64,000 nt of DNA. Origin: Paenibacillus brasilensis (GTDB taxonomy: Bacteria; Bacillota; Bacilli; Paenibacillales; Paenibacillaceae). The notes beneath the pieces were generated by a model. That model was not told the origin of the DNA. It was given only the letters and a program-made list of their open reading frames with translations, and did not search any database. The position numbers and the translations under genes are program-made. Location: the NCBI RefSeq assembly GCF_009363115.1, contig NZ_CP045298.1, positions 1,766,001 to 1,830,000 of the forward strand. The letters run 5' to 3'. This document shows, piece by piece, positions 19,296 through 28,066 of the stretch (position 1 is the stretch's first letter; the number at the start of each line of letters is the position of its first letter).

Positions 19296-20807
19296 CTACA
19301 AGAGTGGTGAAAGCAAGCGCGCAAGTGATTCCATCAAGCGTTTGAACAGACGCTTTTTCATAAATTCCTCGCGCACGATTAGACTGGCTGACTGCAAGTC
19401 CCGTTCGTAATCTTTCACCATCTGCTGTACACTGTGCGTTTGAATCAACAGGGCGTTTACTTCAAAGTTCAAATGGAAGCTGCGCATATCCATATTAGCT
19501 GTTCCGATGGTCGCAACCTCTCCGTCAATAATGAGCAGCTTGGAGTGAAGAAACCCTTTTTCATATTCATATACCTTAACCCCGACCTCCAGCAACGATT
19601 GGAAGTACGAATGGGACGCGAGAAACGGCAGCCATTTATCCGGTTTCGCAGGAAACAGAATACGCACATCCAGGCCAGATAGAGCAGCCATCCGCAGAGC
19701 AGTCAGAATATCCTCGTCCGGAATGAAATAAGGAGTGGCGAGCCAAACCGACTTACGGGCAGACGTGATCATGGAGAAAAACAGATTTTTGAGCGTTCTC
19801 CGCTCATTATCCGGGCCACTGGCAATAATCTGCACTCCCCCGTCTGTAATCGGTTCAATATTGGGAGACAGATATTCCTTATCCAACACCGATTCGCCCG
19901 TCATATGAAGCCAGTCCTGTAAAAATATAAGTTGCAGCGTCCGCACAGCCTCACCCTTCACAATCATGTGCGTGTCACGCCAAAAGCCATAGGCTTTATT
20001 GCGACTAAGATACTCATCCCCTACATTCAGACCGCCAATCAATCCAATACTGCCGTCAATGACCACGATTTTACGGTGATTGCGGTAATTGACCCGGCTG
20101 GAGAAGAACAAAATCCGTGCGCCGCCGTATGCAACGACCTCGACTCCTGCATCTCTCATCTCCTTCAAAAATGCCTTCGGCAGCTGAATGCTGCCCACCG
20201 CATCGTACATAAACCGGACCTTGACGCCTGCTTTGGCTTTTTCGATCAAAATTTTCTGAATGCTGGTACCGATATCATCCGACCGGAAAATGTAATATTC
20301 CATATGGATATGATGCTGCGCCTTACGCAGCTCTTCCAGCAAAGTAGAAAAGGTCTCATCTCCATTGTTCAGAATTTGAGTTTCCGTTGCAAAATAAATC
20401 GGGGAACGGGCCAGTCTGCGAGCCAAACGCATCAGTTGCTGCTGCTCATCTGTAAAGCAGGTCAGATCGCGTTTGACATGCATGGCATCCTTTTCAATCC
20501 GTTCATAAGCCTGTTGGTCACGCAATGCCTTTTTGTCATACTTGCGGCGTTTGAACACATTTTGCCCAAACAAAAAATAAAGAGGAAGTCCAACAACTGG
20601 CAGCAAAGCCAGCAGTAAAATCCAGGACATCGTGGTGGAAGGATTACGATTTTCCGAAAAAATAATCAGACTAATGGAGATAACCGTCAGGGTAGAAAAG
20701 ATACTGATGACGGTCCCTTCATTTGTGCCGATGTAATTAAACAATCCAAAATAATAAATAATAAACACCAGAGCCGCGATCAACACGGCCAGCAAACTTC
20801 GCCTCAT
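19296..20807 (-). CDS. cls: Cardiolipin synthase
   Basis: 503 aa with two N-terminal membrane helices and two HKD motifs: YRNHRKIVVIDGSIGLIGG (with NVGDEYLSR) and LHSKLLIIDGEVATIGTAN. It condenses two phosphatidylglycerols into cardiolipin and glycerol at the membrane. ATG 20807 follows GTGAGGTTGGTT; a TTG six codons upstream precedes this site. It converges with the PLD-like gene, the two stops 35 bp apart. Confidence 0.92.
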   Translation of the reverse strand: MRRSLLAVLIAALVFIIYYFGLFNYIGTNEGTVISIFSTLTVISISLIIFSENRNPSTTMSWILLLALLPVVGLPLYFLFGQNVFKRRKYDKKALRDQQAYERIEKDAMHVKRDLTCFTDEQQQLMRLARRLARSPIYFATETQILNNGDETFSTLLEELRKAQHHIHMEYYIFRSDDIGTSIQKILIEKAKAGVKVRFMYDAVGSIQLPKAFLKEMRDAGVEVVAYGGARILFFSSRVNYRNHRKIVVIDGSIGLIGGLNVGDEYLSRNKAYGFWRDTHMIVKGEAVRTLQLIFLQDWLHMTGESVLDKEYLSPNIEPITDGGVQIIASGPDNERRTLKNLFFSMITSARKSVWLATPYFIPDEDILTALRMAALSGLDVRILFPAKPDKWLPFLASHSYFQSLLEVGVKVYEYEKGFLHSKLLIIDGEVATIGTANMDMRSFHLNFEVNALLIQTHSVQQMVKDYERDLQSASLIVREEFMKKRLFKRLMESLARLLSPLL

Positions 20808-20949
20808 AACCAACCTCACTTCCAAGTGGACTGCATTTGACAGGTATTCTTCATTATATTGTACATGAGCCCCTTATTTCTTCCCACTTTTTTATTAAAA
20901 ATGATGATAAAAATGAATGCAAAATCCTTACAAATGAAAGGATACAGGA

Positions 20950-20995
20950 TTGACACTTATTTTTTTTTGTGCAAGAATAAACTAACGAACGTTAG
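20950..20995 (+). promoter_or_regulatory. Promoter and TetR-type operator
   Basis: TTGACA (20950-20955) and AAGAAT (20973-20978) are 17 bp apart. An inverted repeat CTAACG-AA-CGTTAG (20982-20995) follows at once, overlapping the expected start of transcription, and the TetR gene begins 14 bp later. This arrangement predicts autorepression of the TetR-SMR operon. Confidence 0.75.
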
Positions 20996-21008
20996 GTAGG
21001 TGAAAATA

Positions 21009-21602
21009 ATGGGAATGGAAGACATTCGAAAAGCTGCTCTTTTCCATTTTGCCACCATTGGGTATGAGGGAGCATCCTTGAGCAATATTGCCGGTGAGGT
21101 CGGTATTCGAAAACCGTCTATATATGCGCATTTTCAAGGCAAGGAGGATCTGTTTCTACAGGTGGCGAGATACGCTTTTCAAGAGCAGAACTTACGTATT
21201 TTCGAATACTTTACGGAACGCAGAGATCAGCCGCTGGAGCATACACTGCATGACTTCCTGTTTTGGATGGGACAGGAATATGAGAACAACAACACCGCCA
21301 AGTTTATGATTCGCTTTTCCTTCTTTCCGCCTGTGTCTTTGTATAACGAGGTTCTGGATATTGTTAATCCTTTTCTGGACAAAATGGAACGAAAATTGAC
21401 TCGCCACATCCGGAATGCGCGGGATCGGGAACCCTTTGGACATATGGAGCCAGTGGATGTGGCTTTAGCCTACATGACATTGGTGGACGGAATCATGGTG
21501 GAGCTGCTGTACAGTGGAAGCATCAACTACCACCGGAGACTGAACGCTGCGTGGCCTATTTTTTGGCGTGGGATTACGTTAATTCCACCTCATGAAGCAT
21601 GA
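21009..21602 (+). CDS. TetR/AcrR family regulator of the SMR pair
   Basis: 197 aa; residues 1-50 are a TetR HTH ([20 protein letters not shown], then HFQGKEDLF), the rest an all-helical ligand domain with many aromatics. AGGTAGGTG precedes ATG 21009; an in-frame GTG at 21000 overlaps that site. It is the first gene of an operon with two small multidrug resistance genes, and its likely operator overlaps the promoter. Ligand unknown, possibly a cationic compound exported by the pair. Confidence 0.88.
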   Translation: MGMEDIRKAALFHFATIGYEGASLSNIAGEVGIRKPSIYAHFQGKEDLFLQVARYAFQEQNLRIFEYFTERRDQPLEHTLHDFLFWMGQEYENNNTAKFMIRFSFFPPVSLYNEVLDIVNPFLDKMERKLTRHIRNARDREPFGHMEPVDVALAYMTLVDGIMVELLYSGSINYHRRLNAAWPIFWRGITLIPPHEA

Positions 21603-21627
21603 AGAAGCAGAGAGGAGAACGTTCATC

Positions 21628-21969
21628 ATGAACCGCAGTTGGATTTATGTATTTGTAGGGGGCCTGATTGAGGTCGTATGGGTATCAGGCTTGAAGCACG
21701 CTGATTCTGTACTCGCCTGGATTATAACCGTGCTGGCTATCGCAGCCAGCTTTTACTTGATTTTAAAGGCAGCCAGCCGTTTGCCTGTTGGTACGGTGTA
21801 TGCTGTATTCACCGGACTGGGTACAGGTGGCACCGTTGTAAGTGAAATGCTGATATTCGGGGAACCGTTTCAATGGTCCAAAACACTGCTAATCGCACTT
21901 TTGCTGGCAGGCGTAATTGGCCTAAAACTAGTGACTGACCGTGGTTCTGAGGAAGGAAGTGACGCATAA
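21628..21969 (+). CDS. ykkC: Small multidrug resistance protein, YkkC-like subunit
   Basis: 113 aa, four membrane helices. The N-terminal helix has [17 protein letters not shown] with the essential glutamate, and the third segment is [19 protein letters not shown], very close to B. subtilis YkkC. ATG 21628 follows AGAGGAGA. Its stop overlaps the start of the second SMR gene (TAATG), as expected for a heteromeric pair. In Bacillus ykkCD is controlled by a guanidine-I riboswitch; here a TetR protein takes that place. Substrate may be guanidinium or cationic drugs. Confidence 0.9.
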   Translation: MNRSWIYVFVGGLIEVVWVSGLKHADSVLAWIITVLAIAASFYLILKAASRLPVGTVYAVFTGLGTGGTVVSEMLIFGEPFQWSKTLLIALLLAGVIGLKLVTDRGSEEGSDA

Positions 21970-22283
21970 TGGCTTGGCTTGCATTGGTTATGGCAGGATG
22001 TTCGGAAGTATTCGGAGTCATCGGTATGAAGGGAATTGCGGTTGGAAAAGACTGGAAGTCTTTAATACTTATGGTCTTATCCTTTGTTCTCAGCTTCTCG
22101 TTACTCAGCTATGCAATGAAGAGTCTACCTATGGGAACCTCTTATGCGGTATGGACAGGTATCGGAACGGTAGGCAGCACGATTGTAGGCATGTTTTTGT
22201 ACGGTGAGCAAAAAAGCGTACTACGCGTCCTGTTCATCGCCATGATTCTTGCCGCAGCTCTGGGATTAAAGCTGATTTCCTAA
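21969..22283 (+). CDS. ykkD: Small multidrug resistance protein, YkkD-like subunit
   Basis: 104 aa, four membrane helices. It has the SMR glutamate in AGCSEVFGVIGMK and the conserved LPMGTSYAVWTGIGTVGSTI, close to B. subtilis YkkD. Its ATG shares one base with the stop of the YkkC-like gene, indicating coupled synthesis of the two halves. Last gene of the operon before a kinase gene 14 bp downstream, which may be read through. Confidence 0.9.
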   Translation: MAWLALVMAGCSEVFGVIGMKGIAVGKDWKSLILMVLSFVLSFSLLSYAMKSLPMGTSYAVWTGIGTVGSTIVGMFLYGEQKSVLRVLFIAMILAAALGLKLIS

Positions 22284-22297
22284 AGGAGTGATGTTTT

Positions 22298-23230
22298 GTG
22301 ATTACGACCGTAACGCTTAACGCGGCTGTAGACAAAATCTACACGGTTGCAGGCTTCGGCTTGAATGCCGTCCACCGCATCGAAGGTGGTCTGACGGTTC
22401 CGGGCGGCAAGGGCGTGAATGCCGCCCGCGTCATTCGCACCCTTGGCGAGCCTGTACGGGCGACCGGATTTGTCGCCGGACATACCGGACGGCTGCTCAT
22501 CGACGGGTTGAGCGCGGAAGGCGTGAGCGCCGATTTCATCGAAGCCGCAGACGGGGAAACCCGTCTCGCTATTACCGTGCTCGACCCGTCCACGCACACG
22601 CAGACCGAGCTGATTGAGAGCGGCCCGACCATCGGGCCGCTGGAGCTGGCCGCGCTGCGGCGTAAAATCACGGCCCTTGCCGCCGACTCGGCTTGGGTCG
22701 TATTCTCGGGCAGCCTGCCCCCCGGCTGCCCGCCAGATCTATACGCCGAGCTGTGCACGCTGGCGAAGGCGAGCGGCGCGCGGGTGGCGCTGGACGCAAG
22801 CGGCGAAGCGCTGCGCTTGGGGCTGCGCGGAAAGCCTGACCTCGTGAAGCCTAACGAGGTCGAGGCCGCCCACTTCGCTGGCATCGACGCCGCTCGCCCG
22901 GATGCCGCTGAAGCGGCGGCAGCGGAGCTGCTTGAGGCCGGGGCGCAGCTGGCCGTCATTTCGCTCGGCGCACGCGGGGCGCTCGCGGTAACTCGCGATG
23001 CACGCTACCGCGTGAGCCTGCCGCACGCGGACATTGTCAGCGCGCTCGGCAGCGGTGACGCCATGGTCGCCGGGCTGGTCACCGGCGCGGCAGCGGGGCT
23101 GGAGCTCCCTGCCATACTAAGGCAGGGAGCGGCCTGCGGTACGGCGGCAGCCTTGCACGCCATGGCCGGCAAGATTGAGCTCCAGGATGTAAAGCATCTG
23201 GAGCAGGGCATTTCGGTGACGCTATTGTAA
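22298..23230 (+). CDS. PfkB family kinase, 1-phosphofructokinase type
   Basis: 310 aa ribokinase-like sugar kinase. The N-terminus ITTVTLNAAVDKIY and PGGKGVNAARVIRTLG are typical of FruK/LacC, and the catalytic base is in the C-terminal motif SALGSGDAMVAGL. It should phosphorylate fructose 1-phosphate or tagatose 6-phosphate. It begins with GTG after AAAGGAGTGATGTTTT. There is no fruA or fruR beside it; it follows the SMR operon by 14 bp. Most of the gene (22.4-23.2 kb) is very GC-rich compared with the flanks. Confidence 0.85.
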   Translation: MITTVTLNAAVDKIYTVAGFGLNAVHRIEGGLTVPGGKGVNAARVIRTLGEPVRATGFVAGHTGRLLIDGLSAEGVSADFIEAADGETRLAITVLDPSTHTQTELIESGPTIGPLELAALRRKITALAADSAWVVFSGSLPPGCPPDLYAELCTLAKASGARVALDASGEALRLGLRGKPDLVKPNEVEAAHFAGIDAARPDAAEAAAAELLEAGAQLAVISLGARGALAVTRDARYRVSLPHADIVSALGSGDAMVAGLVTGAAAGLELPAILRQGAACGTAAALHAMAGKIELQDVKHLEQGISVTLL

Positions 23231-23247
23231 TCAGCGTCACTTTTTTT
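23216..23247 (+). terminator. Terminator overlapping the kinase stop codon
   Basis: GTGACGCT and AGCGTCAC pair around ATTGTAATC and are followed by seven T residues. The stop codon of the kinase lies in the loop. Confidence 0.9.
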
Positions 23248-23314
23248 ATTCCATTTAACTTGTTTAATGCAACGAATATACTTTGTTTCTAAGGATGTAA
23301 TTTTATAACTTATT

Positions 23315-23749
23315 TTACAATAAAACCCCGTTTTCGAGTATATTTTTCATACAAATGTGTGACTTCGAAGGACCCAGTTTGACCAGTGAATCTTGAAACG
23401 CTGCAATTTCCTCTATCGTCGCGGTTTGTATCTTGATGAGATAATTAAACTCCCCACTGATCCGAAATAAATCGGTAACCTCCTTCGCCTCTTCACAAAA
23501 ATCGACCAACTCCTGGCAATGCTCCGTCTTTATTAAAATAAAGTGGTTGTCCCTCGAGTCAGTTCCCGTAAATTAAATACAGCACTTATACCCCGAGATG
23601 ACCCCTTTCTCCTCAAGCTTGACCATTCTTTATTTAACGGACGGTTGAGACATGGAAATTTCCTTACTGATCTGGGAAATAGAAATCCGTGCTTCATACT
23701 GAAGTAACTGCATTATTTTGTGGTCTATATCATCTATATGATGCTGCAT
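23315..23749 (-). pseudogene. Lrp/AsnC family regulator, degraded
   Basis: Reading from ATG 23749 gives an Lrp-type HTH (MQHHIDDIDHKIMQLLQYEA, then SQISKEISMSQPSVK), but the next codon is TAA where the family has a residue before RMVKLEEKGVISGY. A frameshift follows around 23570, after which the ligand-binding RAM domain reads on (DNHFILIKTEHCQELVDF, then LFRISGEFNYLIKI) to the stop at 23315. At least one nonsense codon and one frameshift make it non-functional. It is divergent from an eroded VOC-type gene, perhaps its former target. Confidence 0.8.
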
Positions 23750-23907
23750 ATCAAGCACCTCCTGATTTGATTTTAGAAAATTAATATTTTTCATCCCGAT
23801 TATCTTTTATTTAATAACTAATATAGTAAAAAGATCTTATTTTAAGTAAATATGCACCTAATAATTATTCATATAATAAGGTTTACTTAATATAAGGAGG
23901 ATCTGAA

Positions 23908-24194
23908 ATGAGTGTACAGGGATTAGCTCATGTGGCCATCCGAGCCCTGTGGATGAAATATATCAAAAAGCCCTTGCCCACGGAGCAAGAACCTTTGTCG
24001 AACCCAATCAGCTTAAACTTGGCGAACCTCCTCTAGTTGTAACAAATGCATTAGTCCACGCAGCTATTCAAAAGATCCACTTCCCGGGGAAGCGAATCTT
24101 TTTATATCCCATTATCTTCCATCTCAATTCTTATGGAGTTAAACTACTCCTAAATAAGTCCGATATATTGATTATCGCTTATTTAAAGGAGTAG
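23908..24194 (+). pseudogene. Remnant of a VOC (glyoxalase/HPPD-like) gene
   Basis: After a good binding site (AAGGAGGATCTGAA) the frame reads MSVQGLAHVAI and then, one frame over, VDEIYQKALAHGARTFVEPN, the pattern of vicinal-oxygen-chelate enzymes such as 4-hydroxyphenylpyruvate dioxygenase. Most of the domain between the two parts is missing, and the C-terminus does not resemble the family. It faces away from the broken Lrp gene. The parent family is inferred from a short stretch only. Confidence 0.45.
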
Positions 24195-24218
24195 ATTATC
24201 ATCTCAGTTGATTTTAAT

Positions 24219-24683
24219 GTGTATTGGTTTCATTTTAGCTCCGAGCTCCTGATGCCGTTGTTCAGCCTGATCGGACTGCTGCTCATCTATTTTGGATTCA
24301 GAACGATCCGTCGCCATCGTTATCGTAAACGCCACTGGGTCCGTACTAAAGGGCAAATCGTTGATGCGCATATCGAAGTAGACATTGATGTCGTTCCCTT
24401 TGACCGTGATGACCCGGTAGATACCAGCTACACCCGTCGATTAAGGGTACGCTTCTATACAGCTTCAGGTGAAGCCATAGAATTCTGGAATCCGTATAGC
24501 ACCAATCTAAGCCTCAACCGGGTTGGCAGCCAGATTAATGTATTATAAAATCCGGCCAACCCACGGGACGCACGAATTGCTGGCGGTGTAAATGGTGCAG
24601 GCTGTCTGGCCTTTATGTTGTTTTTGATCGGTGTCCCCTTTGTTTTGAGCGGGATATTCGCTTTATTAAAGTTGTTCTTCTAA
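24219..24683 (+). pseudogene. DUF3592-type membrane protein with one nonsense codon
   Basis: 154 codons with an N-terminal membrane helix (LMPLFSLIGLLLIYFGF), a soluble domain and a second helix (GCLAFMLFLIGVPFVLSGIF). TAA at 24546-24548 interrupts the reading after GSQINVL. The next in-frame codons NPANPRDARI continue the family's Y-(D/N)-P-x-(N)P motif, so the stop stands where a tyrosine codon (TAT/TAC) is expected. No good binding site precedes the GTG at 24219; AAAGGAG lies 28 bp upstream, close to in-frame ATT/ATC codons, so the start may also be altered. Confidence 0.65.
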
Positions 24684-24694
24684 CAAGGTTTGGA

Positions 24695-25309
24695 TCACAT
24701 ACTGGTGATAAAATTGATAGCCATATAAATAGCCAGACCTAAAATAATCAGTGCCGATATTTTATTGAGCATTGTGCCGAACCTTGCTCCTGAACCCATA
24801 CGTCCTACGAGACGCCCAGCCATTGCCAGACCGATAAACCATATCCACGATACTGACACGGCGGCCAGGCCGAAGGCCCAGCGTTCCCCGCCGTCATATT
24901 GGAGAGAGCTGGTTCCAATTACACCAACCGTGTCGAGTATGGCATGCGGATTCAGTAAGGATACCGAAGCGGCAAAAATCACCTGCCGTTTTGGAAGCAT
25001 CGGCTGACTTTCTCCCGAGGAAGCTGCCTTCGATCTCCAAAGAGTCCAGGCCATATATAACAAAAACAAACAGCCTGCGGCATAGAGCACATTCGTGAGC
25101 CATAGAAACCGCTGCAAAACAAGGGATACGCCCCCAACCGCAAGCGTGATCAGGATGGTGTCACAGACACCTGCTGTAATGACGGCAGGCAGTGCATTGC
25201 GAAACCTCGACTGTGACGCTCCCTGATTAAACACAAATACATTTTGCACTCCCAAAGGCAAAATCAATCCCAGAGCCAATAAAACGGCATGGATAATAGC
25301 TCCCAGCAT
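24695..25309 (-). CDS. LysE/ArgO family amino acid exporter
   Basis: 204 aa, six hydrophobic segments. The N-terminus shows the LysE signature LALGLILPLGVQNVFVFNQG, and the middle has SLLNPHAILDTVGVIG. It should export basic or other amino acids. GGGAGGGAG lies 8 bp before the ATG. It is alone, with no LysG-type regulator beside it and no recognisable riboswitch. Confidence 0.9.
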   Translation of the reverse strand: MLGAIIHAVLLALGLILPLGVQNVFVFNQGASQSRFRNALPAVITAGVCDTILITLAVGGVSLVLQRFLWLTNVLYAAGCLFLLYMAWTLWRSKAASSGESQPMLPKRQVIFAASVSLLNPHAILDTVGVIGTSSLQYDGGERWAFGLAAVSVSWIWFIGLAMAGRLVGRMGSGARFGTMLNKISALIILGLAIYMAINFITSM

Positions 25310-25337
25310 GTTATGTACTCCCTCCCAAATCGTTACA

Positions 25338-25369
25338 CATCTTCTCTCTCATCTTCTCTCTCATCTTCT
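25338..25369. repeat. 12-bp tandem repeat
   Basis: CATCTTCTCTCT occurs twice in full and once in part (CATCTTCT) in the gap between the lysE-like gene and mobA. Too short and pyrimidine-rich to be more than slippage. Confidence 0.8.
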
Positions 25370-25404
25370 GCTATTCCCTTCCTGTCCTTGGTAAGATCAT
25401 TGTT

Positions 25405-26178
25405 CTAGATCTCCTCATTCATCCGGGTTCTCTCTATTCTCTGTTTTTGCATGGTCGGTACGTCTTGTATACACTCCAATTGTTTCACGATAAGCTGGTA
25501 GTCCTGTGGATAGTTCATGTTGAACACAGCTTGCTTCCACATGTCCAAGCTCGCACCCGGCCATTCGCCAGCTGTCTCATAACGGACGTTCAGGGAATTC
25601 AGCCAGTCGATCAGACGTAGACGACCACTACGCAGACATTGCTCAGCAGATGGCAGCACACTTCGATGATATAAGCCTAGCAACGGATGTATACGTCCCT
25701 CCACAGTAGGGATCACCGCCTGTAATGCTGGTTCTGTTGGCTGGGGCAACAAGCAATCTCCGGCCAAAGATCCTTGCTCTCCTTGCACTTGCTGCTTCCT
25801 TTGTTCATTGGTTGTCTCCTTCGCCGCTGCCCCGTTCGTAGTGTGAGCCAGTAAAGCACGCAATATCTCTGGCTGCACAAAGGGCATATCACAAGCTACT
25901 ACGATTCCCCATTCCGTTGTGGAAGCAGAAAGCCCTGCATGAATGCCGCTCAAAGGACCCAAGCCGGGGTATAAATCTGCCATCGTTTCCAGCCCAAGTC
26001 CACTATACTGTTGTATATCCCGAGTCACTACAATAACCCGTCCCGCAACTTTCCCTAGCACAGCAGCTATTCTCTCCAGTACCGTAACTCCTCCAAGCTG
26101 GAGCAGCGCTTTGTCCTGTCCCATTCTGCTAGAGCGTCCGCCTGCCACGATAATCCCAGTCACCTCAAGCATCACCAT
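25405..26178 (-). CDS. mobA: Molybdenum cofactor guanylyltransferase
   Basis: 257 aa nucleotidyltransferase that joins GMP to molybdopterin to give the guanine dinucleotide cofactor used by DMSO-reductase-family enzymes. The GTP-binding signature IIVAGGRSSRMGQDKALLQL is at the N-terminus and VVACDMPFVQPEILRAL is the metal/GTP site. A poorly conserved insertion (about residues 130-160, Gln/Glu-rich) separates core strands. It is more than 20% longer than E. coli MobA. The molybdopterin oxidoreductase at 33-35 kb is a plausible client. AAAGGAGGTGCG precedes the ATG. Confidence 0.92.
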   Translation of the reverse strand: MVMLEVTGIIVAGGRSSRMGQDKALLQLGGVTVLERIAAVLGKVAGRVIVVTRDIQQYSGLGLETMADLYPGLGPLSGIHAGLSASTTEWGIVVACDMPFVQPEILRALLAHTTNGAAAKETTNEQRKQQVQGEQGSLAGDCLLPQPTEPALQAVIPTVEGRIHPLLGLYHRSVLPSAEQCLRSGRLRLIDWLNSLNVRYETAGEWPGASLDMWKQAVFNMNYPQDYQLIVKQLECIQDVPTMQKQRIERTRMNEEI

Positions 26179-26196
26179 CGCACCTCCTTTTTCCTA

Positions 26197-26696
26197 GAAA
26201 AAATCTATCATTAAATAGCGATAGCTCTAATAATAGCATCTATTATAAAGCATAAAAAATGGCGATCCACACGGAACGCCAAAAAAGAGTACTTATTCGT
26301 CTTTATTCAGAAAAAAATAACCCTAAATTCCCCTGATTATGGATTATGTATCGGCTATTCTATGTATAAACTTTAGGTCTTAAGAACCTATTAATAAATA
26401 AAGATTTTGTAACCACTAAGGCATCTGCTTAAATCAACCATATATAGACTCAAATGCTGTAGTTCGTCTACATGTTGCCCCTACGAGCAGTAAAAATAAA
26501 AACCAGCAAAATAAGCAATATTTATAAAGTTTGCTTAAGCCATTACCAAATAAGTATCCTCAAATAAATATTACATAATTGTTAATTTATTGGTTTGTTA
26601 ACCCTTTCAACACATGATACATTGGAATAAAGAACCTCCCCACAGATCGGCATCGATGCGCAGTTCTCTATCGGGCTAAGAAAGGAATGGCTTGTC
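26197..26696. other. AT-rich 500-bp gap with one hairpin
   Basis: No coding region seen between divergent mobA and the MFS gene. GGCGATCC-ACAC-GGAACGCC at 26261-26280 forms a hairpin flanked by A/T runs; on the minus strand it is followed by ATTTTTT, like a terminator, yet no gene ends here. It may close a lost gene or small RNA, or be an attenuator for mobA. Confidence 0.5.
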
Positions 26697-27920
26697 TTGC
26701 AAAAGAGAGAAATTCAAGAGAGTTCTCTATATTCCCTAAAGCTATATAATTTTTTTCTATATGGAGCCATGGTCATTTTCTCCAGCTTCTTCCCATTGTA
26801 TTTGCAAGATATCGGCATGGACAAGCTTGAGATCGGGAGCCTGATGGCCATCGGACCTTTTGTATCCGTATTCGCGAACCCTTTCTGGGGATATACAAGC
26901 GACCGGAGCCGCAATCTTCGTCGTATTCTGCTATTTATGATTATAGGTACATTGTTATTGCTGCAAGCTTTATTTCATGTCCATACGTATGTCATGATTT
27001 ATGTGTCGATGATCGGCTTTTATTTTTTCCAAAGCCCTCTATTCGCCCAGAGCAACTGTCTTATTCTCAGCTACATTGAGGGCACGGATCGGAAATTCGG
27101 TTCGTTTCGCATATGGGGCTCCTTCGGCTGGGCAGTGACTGCGGCAGTTGCTGGCATACTCATTGACCAAACGGGAATATCCAGCATATCCACCATCTTC
27201 ACGGTACTGCTTCTGGCTGCACTGATCTGCACCTTAACGATCCCACCACTGAAAAGCACGGTGGAGACGGCAGCCATTCATTTGCGTGGCTTTGGCAGCA
27301 TTTTAATGAACGGTTACTTTATATCCTTTATTTTATTGGGTATCCTTGTATCCATCCCGAATTCAATCAACAGCGCCTTTATGTCCCTGTACATCACCGA
27401 GCTGGGCGGTTCCAAGCTGATGCTTGGCTTTGCCGTCTTTATGTCATCGGTATTCGAAATTATTGTCTTTTTGCTGTTTGATCGCTTTTTGAAGAAAAAA
27501 ATGACCGTGATGATCGGCTGTCTGACTCTCGTCAGCTTGCTATTTGCCCTACGTTGGGAACTGATGGCCCTGGCCACAGACCCGATTCAGATCGTATTCA
27601 TTCAGGCACTTCATTGCATTACCTTTGGTGGCTATTTTTATGTAGGTACTCAATTAACCGTCCTGTTCACCCCTACTGCTTACCGTTCCTCCGGGCAGGC
27701 TGTATATACTTTGACCTGGAGTGGCATTTCCGGCATCGTTGCAGGTTTCGCGGGGGGCTGGCTGTTCCAGAACTTCGGTGGCGAGATGATGTACAACGTA
27801 GGGGTCTTCTTTGCCCTGCTTGGCTCTGTGGGATTCGCCATCATGTGGTATATGCTGTACAAGAACGGCTACCAGCCTTGCCATGCAGGCGAGCATAAAC
27901 GAATAAAAGAGGCCCCATAA
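26697..27920 (+). CDS. MFS transporter, LacY/nucleoside-permease-like
   Basis: 407 aa with twelve hydrophobic segments, of the MFS_1-like/YwbF group. The motif between helices 2 and 3 is NPFWGYTSDRSRNLRR, and RKFGSFRIWGSFGWA matches the R-x-W-GS(I/F)G signature of this branch, which includes sugar/H+ and nucleoside/H+ symporters. It starts with TTG 26697 after AAAGGAATGGCTTGTC. Substrate unknown. It converges with glnS, sharing a bidirectional terminator. Confidence 0.85.
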   Translation: MQKREIQESSLYSLKLYNFFLYGAMVIFSSFFPLYLQDIGMDKLEIGSLMAIGPFVSVFANPFWGYTSDRSRNLRRILLFMIIGTLLLLQALFHVHTYVMIYVSMIGFYFFQSPLFAQSNCLILSYIEGTDRKFGSFRIWGSFGWAVTAAVAGILIDQTGISSISTIFTVLLLAALICTLTIPPLKSTVETAAIHLRGFGSILMNGYFISFILLGILVSIPNSINSAFMSLYITELGGSKLMLGFAVFMSSVFEIIVFLLFDRFLKKKMTVMIGCLTLVSLLFALRWELMALATDPIQIVFIQALHCITFGGYFYVGTQLTVLFTPTAYRSSGQAVYTLTWSGISGIVAGFAGGWLFQNFGGEMMYNVGVFFALLGSVGFAIMWYMLYKNGYQPCHAGEHKRIKEAP

Positions 27921-27984
27921 CACCATAAAAATGCGGCATCCTATCGTCAAGGAAGCACTTATCAAAAAAGAGCAAGTAAACGTA

Positions 27985-28023
27985 AAATAAAGGAGTCTGC
28001 CCGCGGGCAGACTCCTTTATTTA
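27985..28023. terminator. Bidirectional terminator between the MFS gene and glnS
   Basis: A perfect inverted repeat (AAATAAAGGAGTCTGCCC and its complement, centre at about 28004) with A/T flanks on both sides, placed between convergent genes. Confidence 0.92.
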
Positions 28024-28066
28024 CTTGGTAGCACGAAGCTGCCTTTGATCCACTTTTTCCAAGCAC

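Noticed and set aside
21592..21627. Upstream in-frame extension of the first SMR gene
   Set aside because: It overlaps the TetR stop, and the good binding site and family start are at 21628.
25338..25369. Possible CRISPR or regulatory repeat
   Set aside because: Only two and a half 12-bp pyrimidine units without spacers.
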